In this document: positions 24,156 through 32,571 of the stretch, one piece after another | Numbering within the stretch: position 1 is the stretch's first letter | Layout of the letters: the number at the start of each line of letters is the position of its first letter | Source of the DNA: Acholeplasmataceae bacterium | GTDB lineage: Bacteria > Bacillota_I > Bacilli_A > Acholeplasmatales > Acholeplasmataceae | Direction: 5' to 3' | NCBI GenBank assembly: GCA_003518475.1 | Contig: DOYO01000023.1 | Coordinates: 11,071-55,236, forward strand | Length of the DNA: 44,166 nucleotides | Translations under genes and position numbers: made by a program | The notes under the pieces: generated by a model | The model's database searches: none | Told to the model about the DNA's origin: nothing | Seen by the model: the letters and a program-made list of their open reading frames with translations, nothing else

Positions 24156-25778
24156 ATGAAAGAAATCTATATAAAAATACAAGCATTTTTAAGAAAGCAT
24201 GATCATCTTTACACGATGTTCTTTGCTTTTTTCTTTATAGGAATGGTCTATTTAATCATGCTGAATCAAGATGGAAATCAACTCGCATTCAGTCATTTGA
24301 TGTACATTCCAATTGTCATCACAGGCGGTATTCTTGGAGGATGGTACGGATTAGCGATCGGCATCATCGCAGGCTTGGTTGCTGGACCGCTCATGCCATG
24401 GGACTTATCGACTGGAGAGCCTCAACGTGCCATTGACTGGATCTTTAGGATGTCCATGATGGGGGTAGTTGGTTTTTTGAGTGGATTGCTAGGTAGAGGG
24501 TATCAACAAGCAATCTCTAAGATCAACCAAATTGAAGCATATGATCAAAATACAAGACTGCACAACTTGAATTATTTAAGAACTTTAAAGATGCCTTATA
24601 AGATCAGTTATACAGTCGCAAGCGTTGAAATCAATAACTGTGAACTAATCTGTGATGTATTGGGTATTGAAGCATACGTGAGCTATATCAACAGGATTGC
24701 GAACAATCTTGAAAAGTCATTGCCCTATTGTGTTGTTGTCACTCCAATATTTCATCAACTATGGATCCTTGTTCAACAGAAAGATCTTGAATCTGAAATT
24801 CAAATCGTCATGGATGCTATCCATCAAGCGACCATCATCGATGGCAATCCGATTTTCGTGGATTACTCTGTCGGCTTCGCGACCAAGAGACATCTTCCAG
24901 GCATTGATTTATCTTCACACTTCATGCATGCGGATATCGCAGCCAAGGAAGCGAAGAAGAACTTCTTGACGCATATGACCTATAAAGATATCAAGGCGAA
25001 TATGCAGTTTGAATTCGAACTATTATCTGATTTCTCCAAATCGCTCCATAATGGAGATATCTATATGGTCTATCAGCCTAAAGTCAACTTAAGAACAAGA
25101 CAAGCAAACGGATTAGAAGCTTTGATTCGTTGGGAGCACCCAACGAAGCGCATGATTGCTCCTGATCAGTTCATTCCAGCAGTTGAGCAGACAGCAATGA
25201 TCAACGATATGACTGAAACTGTCTTCAGATGGGTTTTGGAATATCAGACAAGACTCAAAGCGAAAGGCTTGTCTGTACCAATCAGTATCAATATATCAAC
25301 CAAAAATCTATACAATCAGCAATTTTACAAACAAATGGTCTCCATCTTCAATGAGTTTCAAATCAACCCCAACCAAGTAGAACTTGAAATTACAGAAACA
25401 GTTTTGATGGAAAACCCTGATTTATGCAAGAAGATGCTAGATGAGTTTTCGAGCTTCGGGTTCAAGATTGCAGTCGATGATTTCGGCAAGGGCTACTCAT
25501 CGCTTGCCTATCTCGCGCAATTCCCAATCAATACCATTAAAATCGACAGGTTCTTCACCAAACAGATCTTAATCAATCCAACCACACAGACCATCGTGAA
25601 AGCTACCATCGATTTAGCAAAGAACTTAGGATATGAAGTCTTGATTGAAGGCATTGAAGATGTTGAAACAGCCAATCTTTTAGATAAGCTAGGATGCCAT
25701 AGCGCTCAAGGTTATCTCTTCATGAAGCCAAAAAAGGAAGAAGAGATAACTGAATATTTAAGAAAAATCTATAAATAA
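24156..25778 (+). CDS. Membrane c-di-GMP phosphodiesterase (EAL) with degenerate GGDEF domain
   Basis: The 540-residue protein has about four membrane helices in residues 1-~115. A degenerate GGDEF domain follows (~125-285): its opening is DQNTRLHN, and the GGDEF active loop is replaced by IFHQLW. The C-terminal EAL domain (~290-535) is intact: EAL at 321-323, NIS near the second metal site, ELEITET, DDFGKGYSS, IKIDR, EGIED and QGYLF. The EAL half should hydrolyse c-di-GMP to pGpG, while the GGDEF half should not make it but may bind nucleotide. GGGGAGGG precedes the start. Nearby polysaccharide genes suggest control of a surface polymer, but no c-di-GMP receptor or cyclase is in the window. 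Confidence 0.92.
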   Translation: MKEIYIKIQAFLRKHDHLYTMFFAFFFIGMVYLIMLNQDGNQLAFSHLMYIPIVITGGILGGWYGLAIGIIAGLVAGPLMPWDLSTGEPQRAIDWIFRMSMMGVVGFLSGLLGRGYQQAISKINQIEAYDQNTRLHNLNYLRTLKMPYKISYTVASVEINNCELICDVLGIEAYVSYINRIANNLEKSLPYCVVVTPIFHQLWILVQQKDLESEIQIVMDAIHQATIIDGNPIFVDYSVGFATKRHLPGIDLSSHFMHADIAAKEAKKNFLTHMTYKDIKANMQFEFELLSDFSKSLHNGDIYMVYQPKVNLRTRQANGLEALIRWEHPTKRMIAPDQFIPAVEQTAMINDMTETVFRWVLEYQTRLKAKGLSVPISINISTKNLYNQQFYKQMVSIFNEFQINPNQVELEITETVLMENPDLCKKMLDEFSSFGFKIAVDDFGKGYSSLAYLAQFPINTIKIDRFFTKQILINPTTQTIVKATIDLAKNLGYEVLIEGIEDVETANLLDKLGCHSAQGYLFMKPKKEEEITEYLRKIYK

Positions 25779-25784
25779 TAAATG

Positions 25785-25810
25785 AGGCGAATCTCTGTTG
25801 AGATCCGCCT
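25785..25810. terminator. Bidirectional terminator between EAL gene and polymerase gene
   Basis: AGGCG-A-ATCTC pairs with GAGAT-C-CGCCT (one internal mismatch) around a TGTT loop, with T-rich flanks on both strands. The convergent stops lie at 25778 and 25817. Confidence 0.85.
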
Positions 25811-25816
25811 ATATTT

Positions 25817-27205
25817 TTAGGTTTCAATGATGTGATATCTGTGATTGACCAATGTAAAGCTTGTTTCAAGTTCTGAAGTCTCCCACGTTGCCAGGAATAA
25901 AACAATTAATGAACTATATGGCACTGAAAACTGCACATTATCGATTAATCCATGAATTTGAGTTGCGAGATAACCAATCAAGAATAATGATTTTTCCAAG
26001 TTCAGCTTTCTAATCATGAAATTACCGATTTGATAGTAGTGAACGAATAACGCGAATAATCCATATAAACCCATCGCAGCGAGCGCTTGAATGAAAGTCG
26101 AGTGGAACATGAAGATTCTACCAGCGAATGGGAAACTGTAGATGGATATCCATCCACCTCCGAAGAGCGGGTACTCTCTAAAGATCTTCAATCCTTCTGT
26201 GTAAATATAGATGCGGTTTGATGAAAAACTATTTAAATCTGTTCCAAGCGATTGAATCAGCTCATCATACCAAAGATACAGTATTTCCCTATTCAAATAG
26301 AACAACAATGCAGTGAATGCCAAGAAGATCAATCCATGGGTAAGATGCTTCTTATTACCCTTTAATAGGAAGAATAAGAAAACACCACCTGCTACCACTG
26401 CAAATCCGACCATACCGCCTCTTGATTTGGATAAAAGGACTGCAATCACAGGGAATATCATCAAGAACCAGGTCAAATAGGTACTTGGCTTTTTGAAGAT
26501 GAAGTAAAGATAACTTGGGAATGTTAATGATATATAGAAGCACATGTCATTGATATTCGCCCATCCCAAGTTTCTATTCCATCCTTGGAAGATCCGATGA
26601 TAGAAATCCATTTCAGGATATAACAGATAGCCTTGATAAATATAGAAAAAGACTTCAGCTGTCAATAATAGATTGGCGAACAGCATGACCTTGAATAAAT
26701 AGTTCAAGTTACCCTTCATGGAGTTGCTTAGAAAAACATAAGCAAATAAATATAATACAGCTGTTATGGAAACTGGAATTGATCTGATATCAAAGGGAAT
26801 ATAAATTAAAGGTGCCAGATATGCTGTCGCTATCAAGAAGAAACCTATATAAAACTTTTTTTGTTTGAATTTTGTTTTGAACCTGATGATATGGATGAGA
26901 AAACCAGAAAAAATGAGTGTAAGTGCAGCGATTGGGAATCCCATGGACGTCAATGTATCAAAGGTCATATCTGATTTATTGATGATAAATAAGAAACTTA
27001 TCAATACTGGCAATAAATATAAGGTATTCTCAAAAAAGATTAATATGAACGTACTGATTAATATCAACAAAAAAACACCCATCATATTGTATAGATTGAA
27101 ATCGAAGGGTGGAGTTTCTTTATAAAAAGACCATGAAATCATGGTGATTGTAAAGATGATGAAGATATAGAGTCCGCTATTTAAAAATGATTCGATTCTT
27201 TTCAT
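25817..27205 (-). CDS. O-antigen ligase / Wzy-type polysaccharide polymerase family protein
   Basis: This 462-residue polytopic protein has about 12 hydrophobic helices. The Wzy_C/O-antigen-ligase signature region is visible: SKSRGGMVG after a helix, then a large external loop containing SSNRIYIYTEGLKIF and PLFGGGW, ending HSTFIQALAAMGLYG (His in the expected place). Such proteins polymerise or ligate lipid-linked repeat units at the outer membrane face. It is the only polymerase-like gene in the window and is convergent with the EAL gene, separate from the Wzz operon. Family assignment is firm; whether it is polymerase or ligase cannot be told from sequence. Confidence 0.85.
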   Translation of the reverse strand: MKRIESFLNSGLYIFIIFTITMISWSFYKETPPFDFNLYNMMGVFLLILISTFILIFFENTLYLLPVLISFLFIINKSDMTFDTLTSMGFPIAALTLIFSGFLIHIIRFKTKFKQKKFYIGFFLIATAYLAPLIYIPFDIRSIPVSITAVLYLFAYVFLSNSMKGNLNYLFKVMLFANLLLTAEVFFYIYQGYLLYPEMDFYHRIFQGWNRNLGWANINDMCFYISLTFPSYLYFIFKKPSTYLTWFLMIFPVIAVLLSKSRGGMVGFAVVAGGVFLFFLLKGNKKHLTHGLIFLAFTALLFYLNREILYLWYDELIQSLGTDLNSFSSNRIYIYTEGLKIFREYPLFGGGWISIYSFPFAGRIFMFHSTFIQALAAMGLYGLFALFVHYYQIGNFMIRKLNLEKSLFLIGYLATQIHGLIDNVQFSVPYSSLIVLFLATWETSELETSFTLVNHRYHIIET

Positions 27206-27304
27206 GAAAGCCCCCGCAGATTGTTACAATATCTATTATAAAGATGTTTGCTCGAAATGTCAAAATAATGAGAATTGTTGTGTACGATTTTTAAGGTTAA
27301 GGTT

Positions 27305-27347
27305 TATAATTGAAATGAATAATATTTATACATAAGGGGAAAGAAGG
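27305..27347 (+). promoter_or_regulatory. -10 box and ribosome binding site of second YwaF-like gene
   Basis: TATAAT at 27305-27310 lacks a well-spaced -35. AAGAAGG (27341-27347) is about 9 bases before ATG 27357. Confidence 0.45.
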
Positions 27348-27356
27348 ATTATCATC

Positions 27357-28151
27357 ATGAGTTTTTTTCAAAAGTTTTTTTTGTATTATGAGTTCAACGG
27401 GAGTTACACGAGTTATTCAGATCAATTAGGCAGTGGAGCGTTTATTGACTATAGACATTATCTTTGGATGGTTTTGATTCCTTTGCTTGCTGTGATCGGA
27501 TACCAGTTCTTTAAGAAACATCCAAAAGCTGGAAATATTACAGTAATGGTTCTTGCGGTATCGTTATTTACCTTTAGACTGGGACACCAGACTGCAAGAG
27601 CAATCCTTGGTGTCGAAACTCCATGGACGCAGGCATTTCCATTCCATATGTGCACAGTACTCACGTTCATACTTCCATTAACGATTATCTTCAAGTGGAA
27701 GAAGATTGAAACACCAGTTTACGTGCTTGCGATGATGGGTGGCATCATCACAGCACTGATGGGAGATTATTTCTCTTCACAATTCATGAACATGTATACT
27801 TTAGAGGGGATGAGCGCGCATACCTTGTTAATCCTACTTCCCATCTATCAAATATCATTAGGAAGATTTAAACTGGAATTCAAGAATTCTTTATCGGTTA
27901 TCATCGGTGTCTTGATCCTTATGGGATGGGCGACACTCGCCAATGAAGTTTTTTATGTGGGATTAGATCCTAATTATATGTATTTGAGACATAATGGTTT
28001 ACCTGGAGATTTAGGTGGAGAATACTATTTTCTAATTTATACTGCAATATTCTTCCTATTTTTTGGTTTAATCTTTGGTATACCGGAAAGTTATAGAAAG
28101 TTTAATCGAAAACCAGAGGTTAAGATTAAACAAAGCATGCAAATATCATAA
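27357..28151 (+). CDS. YwaF-family (TIGR02206-like) integral membrane protein
   Basis: The 264-residue protein has about seven transmembrane helices. The family's hallmark Pro-x-His-x-Cys at the start of the third helix is present as FPFHMCT, followed by helix-capping GGIITALMGD. The family is conserved in Firmicutes but has no established biochemical role. A divergent relative lies at 22134. It is divergently arranged from the polymerase gene and followed by a separate promoter for the PII-like gene, so it is probably monocistronic. Confidence 0.85.
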   Translation: MSFFQKFFLYYEFNGSYTSYSDQLGSGAFIDYRHYLWMVLIPLLAVIGYQFFKKHPKAGNITVMVLAVSLFTFRLGHQTARAILGVETPWTQAFPFHMCTVLTFILPLTIIFKWKKIETPVYVLAMMGGIITALMGDYFSSQFMNMYTLEGMSAHTLLILLPIYQISLGRFKLEFKNSLSVIIGVLILMGWATLANEVFYVGLDPNYMYLRHNGLPGDLGGEYYFLIYTAIFFLFFGLIFGIPESYRKFNRKPEVKIKQSMQIS

Positions 28152-28174
28152 GTATTGAATATAAATGAAGAATC

Positions 28175-28203
28175 TTGCGAAACTTCAAATCTAAGAGTAT
28201 AAT
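28175..28203 (+). promoter_or_regulatory. Promoter of PII-like/antiporter operon
   Basis: TTGCGA (28175-28180), 17 bases, TATAAT (28198-28203). AGGAGG precedes ATG 28230. Confidence 0.75.
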
Positions 28204-28229
28204 GAATCGGAATCTACAGGAGGAAATAT

Positions 28230-28568
28230 ATGAAATTAGTACTTTATGTCATGAACAAAACAAATCTTTTGGATAAGTTCTTAAAAGAACTGAATGCAAA
28301 TGGAATCAAGGGAGCTACCATCATTAGCAGCACCGGAATGGGCAGAAAGTTATTTGGCAATGAAGACAGTCCGATGTTTGGCGGATTAAGAACCTTGTTT
28401 GAAGGAACAAGACCTGAATCCAATGTTATCATGATGGTCGTTAAAGATGATGAGCAAGTTCAAACAGTGTATAAGATTATTGATCAAGTAGCTGGAGACT
28501 TGACACAACCCAATTCAGGGATTGCGTTCACCCTTCCAATCGATTCAGTCAAGGGATTCAAGAGCTAG
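28230..28568 (+). CDS. PII-like small signalling protein
   Basis: This 112-residue protein follows the ferredoxin-like PII fold: strand MKLVLYVMNKT, helix, strand GIKGATIISSTGMG, a loop around PMFGGL, strand NVIMMVVKD, helix, and a final GIAFTLPIDSVKG strand. It lacks the canonical T-loop uridylylation Tyr pattern of GlnB/GlnK. PII-like relatives such as SbtB and PamA-type proteins regulate adjacent membrane transporters after binding nucleotides. The next gene, 11 bases downstream, is a CPA2 antiporter, so this protein is the likely regulatory subunit. The ligand is unknown. Confidence 0.8.
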   Translation: MKLVLYVMNKTNLLDKFLKELNANGIKGATIISSTGMGRKLFGNEDSPMFGGLRTLFEGTRPESNVIMMVVKDDEQVQTVYKIIDQVAGDLTQPNSGIAFTLPIDSVKGFKS

Positions 28569-28579
28569 AGGATGTTAAA

Positions 28580-29788
28580 ATGAATATTGATATATTATTA
28601 TATACGGCAATCATTATTGCCACTGGTCTTTTATTTGGCAAAGTTGCCAAATATTTAAGGTTGCCCAATGTCACAGGGTATCTGGTTGGAGGATTACTCA
28701 TCGGACCATCGATTCTAAACCTCATTCCTGAAGAATCCTTATTGAGTTTGGAATTGGTTTCTGCAGTTGCCTTAGGCTTCATCGCTTTCTCTATCGGTAA
28801 TGAAATGAAGATTTCATACTTCAAAAGAGTTGGAGCGACACCAATCATCATCGCTATATTCGAATCATTATTCGCTGTCATCATCACCTTAGGGGCTGTA
28901 ACAGGTTATTTTATGATTCGTGGAACTTTAACTATGGAAAACTTCAGATTCGCCTTGGTGCTCTCTGCGATTGCTGCAGCGACAGCGCCAGCAGCAACCA
29001 TGATGGTCGTAAGACAATACAAGGCTAAGGGAATCTTGACAGAAACCTTATTAAGCGTTGTTGCGATTGATGATGGTGTCGCCATTGTGTTATTTGGCAT
29101 CTTTGTCGCTTTAGCGAATGCTTTGGGTCCTGATGCGGTGAATGTTTCACTCTTCAGACAAATATTGCTTCCTTTTTGGGAAATCTTGTTATCCTTGGGA
29201 ATTGGAGCTTTTCTTGGTTTGCTCTTAGTCTTGGGAGTCAGATGGTTTACCGGAAGGGGGAACAGAATATCCTTAGTCATCACCATGATCTTCTTTACCA
29301 TCTTCTTAGCAGATCATTTCGGAGGTTCAACCCTTCTTGCCTGCATGATGCTTGGCGGAGTATTCGCCAACATCAGTCCTAAATATGAAGAAGTGAACGG
29401 TTTAATCTATTTCGTTACGCCTCCGATCTTCATCATGTTCTTCGTCTTAAGCGGAGCAGAATTAAAACTCAGTGTTTTATCTGCAGTCGGCATCATCGGT
29501 ATCGTATATGTGCTCTTCAGAGTCGTCGGTAAGATCTTTGGGGCATGGTTCGGTTCCCAAGTCACCAAGGTTGATCCAGTCGTTGCCAAATACTTAGGAT
29601 ACGCGCTCATCCCTCAAGCAGGGGTCGCCATCGGGTTATCCTTAATCGCGACTCAAGTCTTAAATGTGGAAATGGGTTCACAGATCAGAGCCATTATCTT
29701 AGCTGGTACATTGATTTATGAATTGATCGGACCAGTCATTACCAAGGTCGCACTAAAGAAAGCTGGAGAAATTTCCTTAACTGCTTAA
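28580..29788 (+). CDS. CPA2-family cation/proton antiporter
   Basis: The 402-residue membrane protein has 12-13 predicted helices of the Na_H_Exchanger/KefB-GerN type. The N-terminus keeps LRLPNVTGYLVGGLLIGP, and the central ion-binding helix contains SVVAIDDGVAIVLFG with the paired Asp of electroneutral/electrogenic CPA2 carriers. There is no TrkA-N (RCK) domain after the last helix, so the usual C-terminal regulator is absent. That fits the PII-like protein acting in trans. It would exchange Na+ or K+ for H+ across the membrane. A terminator follows. Confidence 0.9.
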   Translation: MNIDILLYTAIIIATGLLFGKVAKYLRLPNVTGYLVGGLLIGPSILNLIPEESLLSLELVSAVALGFIAFSIGNEMKISYFKRVGATPIIIAIFESLFAVIITLGAVTGYFMIRGTLTMENFRFALVLSAIAAATAPAATMMVVRQYKAKGILTETLLSVVAIDDGVAIVLFGIFVALANALGPDAVNVSLFRQILLPFWEILLSLGIGAFLGLLLVLGVRWFTGRGNRISLVITMIFFTIFLADHFGGSTLLACMMLGGVFANISPKYEEVNGLIYFVTPPIFIMFFVLSGAELKLSVLSAVGIIGIVYVLFRVVGKIFGAWFGSQVTKVDPVVAKYLGYALIPQAGVAIGLSLIATQVLNVEMGSQIRAIILAGTLIYELIGPVITKVALKKAGEISLTA

Positions 29789-29804
29789 TAAATCATCAAA
29801 AATG

Positions 29805-29834
29805 AGACTTGAAGTTGACTTCAGGTCTTTTTTT
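29805..29834 (+). terminator. Antiporter terminator
   Basis: AGACTTGAAG / CTTCAGGTCT (one G-U) with a TTGA loop and T7. Confidence 0.9.
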
Positions 29835-29912
29835 ATTCAAAAATTTTTTGATTTTTATTTTTTTATAATTTATAGTTGTCTTGTACAAAGAAAAAGAAGA
29901 GGTTTCCCTCTC

Positions 29913-31031
29913 CTAAATGGCTTTCTTGTAGCAGCGTCTTCTCTTATGCTCAACGAAATCAAAGTCTTTCCATTGATTTTGGATATGAACGTTCAGTTCA
30001 AGCTCCGGACCGGTTTCCGCATAACGTACGCCATGCTTGATACCAGTTAAGATTCCATCTTCCCACATCAAGGCGATGATGCCGTGACCTTGGTGCTTTG
30101 GATCGACTGCGATGAAGTATAAATCGATGACATCGTATTTCTTTAAGGACTTAAATAGTCTGAAAATGCCAAATGGCAGCAACTTACCGTTATTCTTCTT
30201 ATTCGCTTTCGCAAGGGTAGGCATGATGACGGTAAAACCGACAACATGATCTTCCTTATCCAAGACGAACCATAGGTATTCAAGTTGAATCAAGGTAATC
30301 ATTTGCTTGATGTAATAATCTTGTACCTTCTCGGTGATTGGGAAGAAGCCGTATAATTCATTAAATGCGATATTGTACATGGCGAATGCATCATAGATGT
30401 ATTTGAAGACTTCTTTCTTGGTTGCACACTTGATTAAACGGTATCCATATCTCTTCCTGGCAATTTCAGCGCCGCGTTTAACCTTTTCAGAAACTTCCTT
30501 TGGCCAAAATATTTGTTTTTCTGTCCAGTCAACATCCTTCAAGAAACCTAAGCTTTCCAAATGTTCTTTATAATAAGGGTGATTATAGATGGTGATGAAC
30601 ATATTCAAATGCTCAAAACCTTCGACTAATAGTCCTTGGCGGTCCAAATCGGTAAAACCGATGGGTCCGATCAAGTCTGTCATTCCATGTGCTTTAGACC
30701 ATTCAGTGACTTTATTGATCAAAGCTTTGGTGACTTCAATGTCATCAATCATGTCGATTCTAGAGAATCTTGCAGTTTTGATGTTATATGCTTCATTCCA
30801 TTTATGGTTGATGATGCCTGCGATGCGTCCTACGATTTTCTTTCCATCATAGGCTAAATATCTGATCGCTTCGCAATATTCAAACATCGGGTTGACTTTT
30901 GGATTGAATACGTTTCTTTCATCCATGGATAATGCTGGGACATAAGGTTCAACCTTCTTATAAAGCTTGTTCGGGAATTCGGTAAATCTCCAAGAATCGA
31001 GTTTGGTTTTAACTTCTTTGATTGTGATCAT
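29913..31031 (-). CDS. GNAT-fold N-acetyltransferase-like protein
   Basis: The 372-residue protein appears to contain two GNAT-like halves. The C-terminal half is better preserved: strand YLWFVLDKEDHVVGFTVIMP, then strand DLYFIAVDPKHQGHGI with the acetyl-CoA loop Q-G-H-G-I, then a helix. The N-terminal half has RYLAYDGKKIVGRIAGIINH, a typical GNAT strand pair, and IGPIGFTDLDRQGLLVEGF. Substrate is unknown. The start is placed at 31031 (second in-frame ATG) because AAGAAGG lies 7 bases upstream; the longer form from 31058 has no ribosome binding site. It faces the antiporter gene convergently and diverges from tig. Confidence 0.75.
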   Translation of the reverse strand: MITIKEVKTKLDSWRFTEFPNKLYKKVEPYVPALSMDERNVFNPKVNPMFEYCEAIRYLAYDGKKIVGRIAGIINHKWNEAYNIKTARFSRIDMIDDIEVTKALINKVTEWSKAHGMTDLIGPIGFTDLDRQGLLVEGFEHLNMFITIYNHPYYKEHLESLGFLKDVDWTEKQIFWPKEVSEKVKRGAEIARKRYGYRLIKCATKKEVFKYIYDAFAMYNIAFNELYGFFPITEKVQDYYIKQMITLIQLEYLWFVLDKEDHVVGFTVIMPTLAKANKKNNGKLLPFGIFRLFKSLKKYDVIDLYFIAVDPKHQGHGIIALMWEDGILTGIKHGVRYAETGPELELNVHIQNQWKDFDFVEHKRRRCYKKAI

Positions 31032-31122
31032 CAGGTACACCTTCTTTTCATTAATCATATTTTAACTTAATTTTACAAAAAACTCAATGTTTTGCTAAAT
31101 GTCTTTGTCTATATAAAAAATA

Positions 31123-31131
31123 TGTTATAAT
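31123..31131 (+). promoter_or_regulatory. tig extended -10 promoter
   Basis: TGT-TATAAT (TATAAT 31126-31131) with a weak TTTGTC 16 bases upstream. AAGGAG precedes the ATG. Confidence 0.65.
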
Positions 31132-31176
31132 AAAAAAGGTCAAATCATATTAAATTACCAAATCAAGGAGAACAAA

Positions 31177-32457
31177 ATGAAAGTAGAAAAAGTATCAGCA
31201 AACAAGGTTCGTTACACATTTGATGTCACATCACATGAGTTCGAACATGGACTTGATCATGCGTTCGAGCATGTATCAAAAGATGTAGAAATCAAGGGTT
31301 TTAGAAAAGGCAAAGTGCCAAGAAGCATGTATGAAACAAAATTCGGTGTGGAATCATTATATGAAGAAGCACTTAACCATGTGCTTCATCATAAGTACCA
31401 TGAAGCTCAAAACCATCCTGATTATGAAATCGTCGGACAACCAGAAGTTGAAGTCGATATTCAAAATATCAAAAGAGGCGAAACCTTCACCATCAGCCTA
31501 GTCGCTCCTGTAAAACCAGAGGTCGTCCTGGGACAATACAAAGGTATTGAGGTTAAAGCATTAAAGACTGATGTTTCAGAATCTGAAGTCAATGCAGAAA
31601 TCAAAGCATTACTTTCTACCAATGGAACTTTAGAATTGAAGACTGGCGCATTAGAATTAGGCGACACAGCAATCTTCGATTTTGACGGATATCTAGACGG
31701 TGTGCAGTTCGAAGGCGGAAAAGCTGAAAATTATGAACTAGAAATCGGTTCTAACCAATTCATCCCAGGATTCGAAGAACAAATGGTAGGATTAGTTGCT
31801 GGAGATGCTAAAGACATCAACGTCACTTTCCCAGCAGAATACCAAGCACCTCACTTAGCAGGCAAAGCAGTACAGTTCAAGATCAAACTTCATGAAATCA
31901 AAGCGAAGAAACTTGCTGAACTTAATGATGAATGGGTCAAGTCTTTAAATAAAGAAGGCGTGAACACAATCGCTGAACTTACAGCTTCTACTAGAAAAGA
32001 TTTAGAAGACAAGAAGAAACAAGAAGCGACCAACGTGACTACAGATACCATCATCAATAAGGTTCTTGATGGCGCTACCTTGGACATTCCTCAAGAAATG
32101 ATTGATGAAGAAATCAAGCATTATAAAGAAAGTGTTGAACAGCAAGCGAAGCAATACGGTCTTGAATTCGATATGTTCCTATCCTTATCCGGTGTTACAC
32201 CAGAACAATTCGACGCTCAAGCGAAAGTAGAATCCGCTAAGCGTGTCAGAACGACTTTAGTCATTGAAGCTGTTGCCAAAGCTGAAGGCTTGACAGCAAC
32301 AGAAGAAGAATTAGATGCGAAGTATATCGAACTCTCCGCTAAGTATAATATGCCTGTTGAAGAAGTGAAAAAGTATCTTCCAGCTGCATTATTAGCAAAT
32401 GATGTCGCCATTAATAAAGCATACCAATTTGTATTAGATTCAGCAATCAAAAAATAA
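31177..32457 (+). CDS. tig: Trigger factor (ribosome-bound chaperone / peptidyl-prolyl isomerase)
   Basis: This 426-residue protein binds the ribosomal exit tunnel and folds nascent chains. The N-terminal ribosome-binding domain has the signature GFRKGKVPRSM (residues 41-51). The central FKBP-like PPIase domain (~150-240) has TAIFDFDGYLDG and FIPGFEEQM. The C-terminal helical chaperone arms follow. Length is normal. It is monocistronic, ending in a strong terminator. Its neighbour is lon, matching the common tig-clp/lon protein quality-control neighbourhood, although clpX and clpP are not here. Confidence 0.97.
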   Translation: MKVEKVSANKVRYTFDVTSHEFEHGLDHAFEHVSKDVEIKGFRKGKVPRSMYETKFGVESLYEEALNHVLHHKYHEAQNHPDYEIVGQPEVEVDIQNIKRGETFTISLVAPVKPEVVLGQYKGIEVKALKTDVSESEVNAEIKALLSTNGTLELKTGALELGDTAIFDFDGYLDGVQFEGGKAENYELEIGSNQFIPGFEEQMVGLVAGDAKDINVTFPAEYQAPHLAGKAVQFKIKLHEIKAKKLAELNDEWVKSLNKEGVNTIAELTASTRKDLEDKKKQEATNVTTDTIINKVLDGATLDIPQEMIDEEIKHYKESVEQQAKQYGLEFDMFLSLSGVTPEQFDAQAKVESAKRVRTTLVIEAVAKAEGLTATEEELDAKYIELSAKYNMPVEEVKKYLPAALLANDVAINKAYQFVLDSAIKK

Positions 32458-32458
32458 C

Positions 32459-32485
32459 GAAGGGGACATCGTTCCCTTCTTCTTC
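32459..32485 (+). terminator. tig terminator
   Basis: GAAGGGGAC / GTTCCCTTC stem (one G-U), 3-base loop, pyrimidine-rich tail. Confidence 0.8.
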
Positions 32486-32514
32486 AAAAGATAATTGGCA
32501 CTCAAGTGTATTGA

Positions 32515-32542
32515 TTGCAAATTCATTTAAATGTGCTATAAT
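32515..32542 (+). promoter_or_regulatory. lon promoter
   Basis: TTGCAA (32515-32520), 16 bases, extended -10 TGC-TATAAT (32537-32542). No CIRCE or CtsR box is evident. Confidence 0.7.
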
Positions 32543-32571
32543 AATATTGAAACAAAAAAGGAAGTGAGAAC

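Noticed and set aside
26865..27125. 86-residue plus-strand frame inside the polymerase gene
   Set aside because: It is antisense to membrane helices of the polymerase and lacks any start signals.
29802..30050. 82-residue plus-strand frame after the antiporter
   Set aside because: It starts inside the antiporter terminator and ends inside the GNAT-like gene on the other strand.
32490..32515. CIRCE-like half site (TTGGCACTC) before lon
   Set aside because: The second arm GAGTGCTAA is absent, so no HrcA site is supported.
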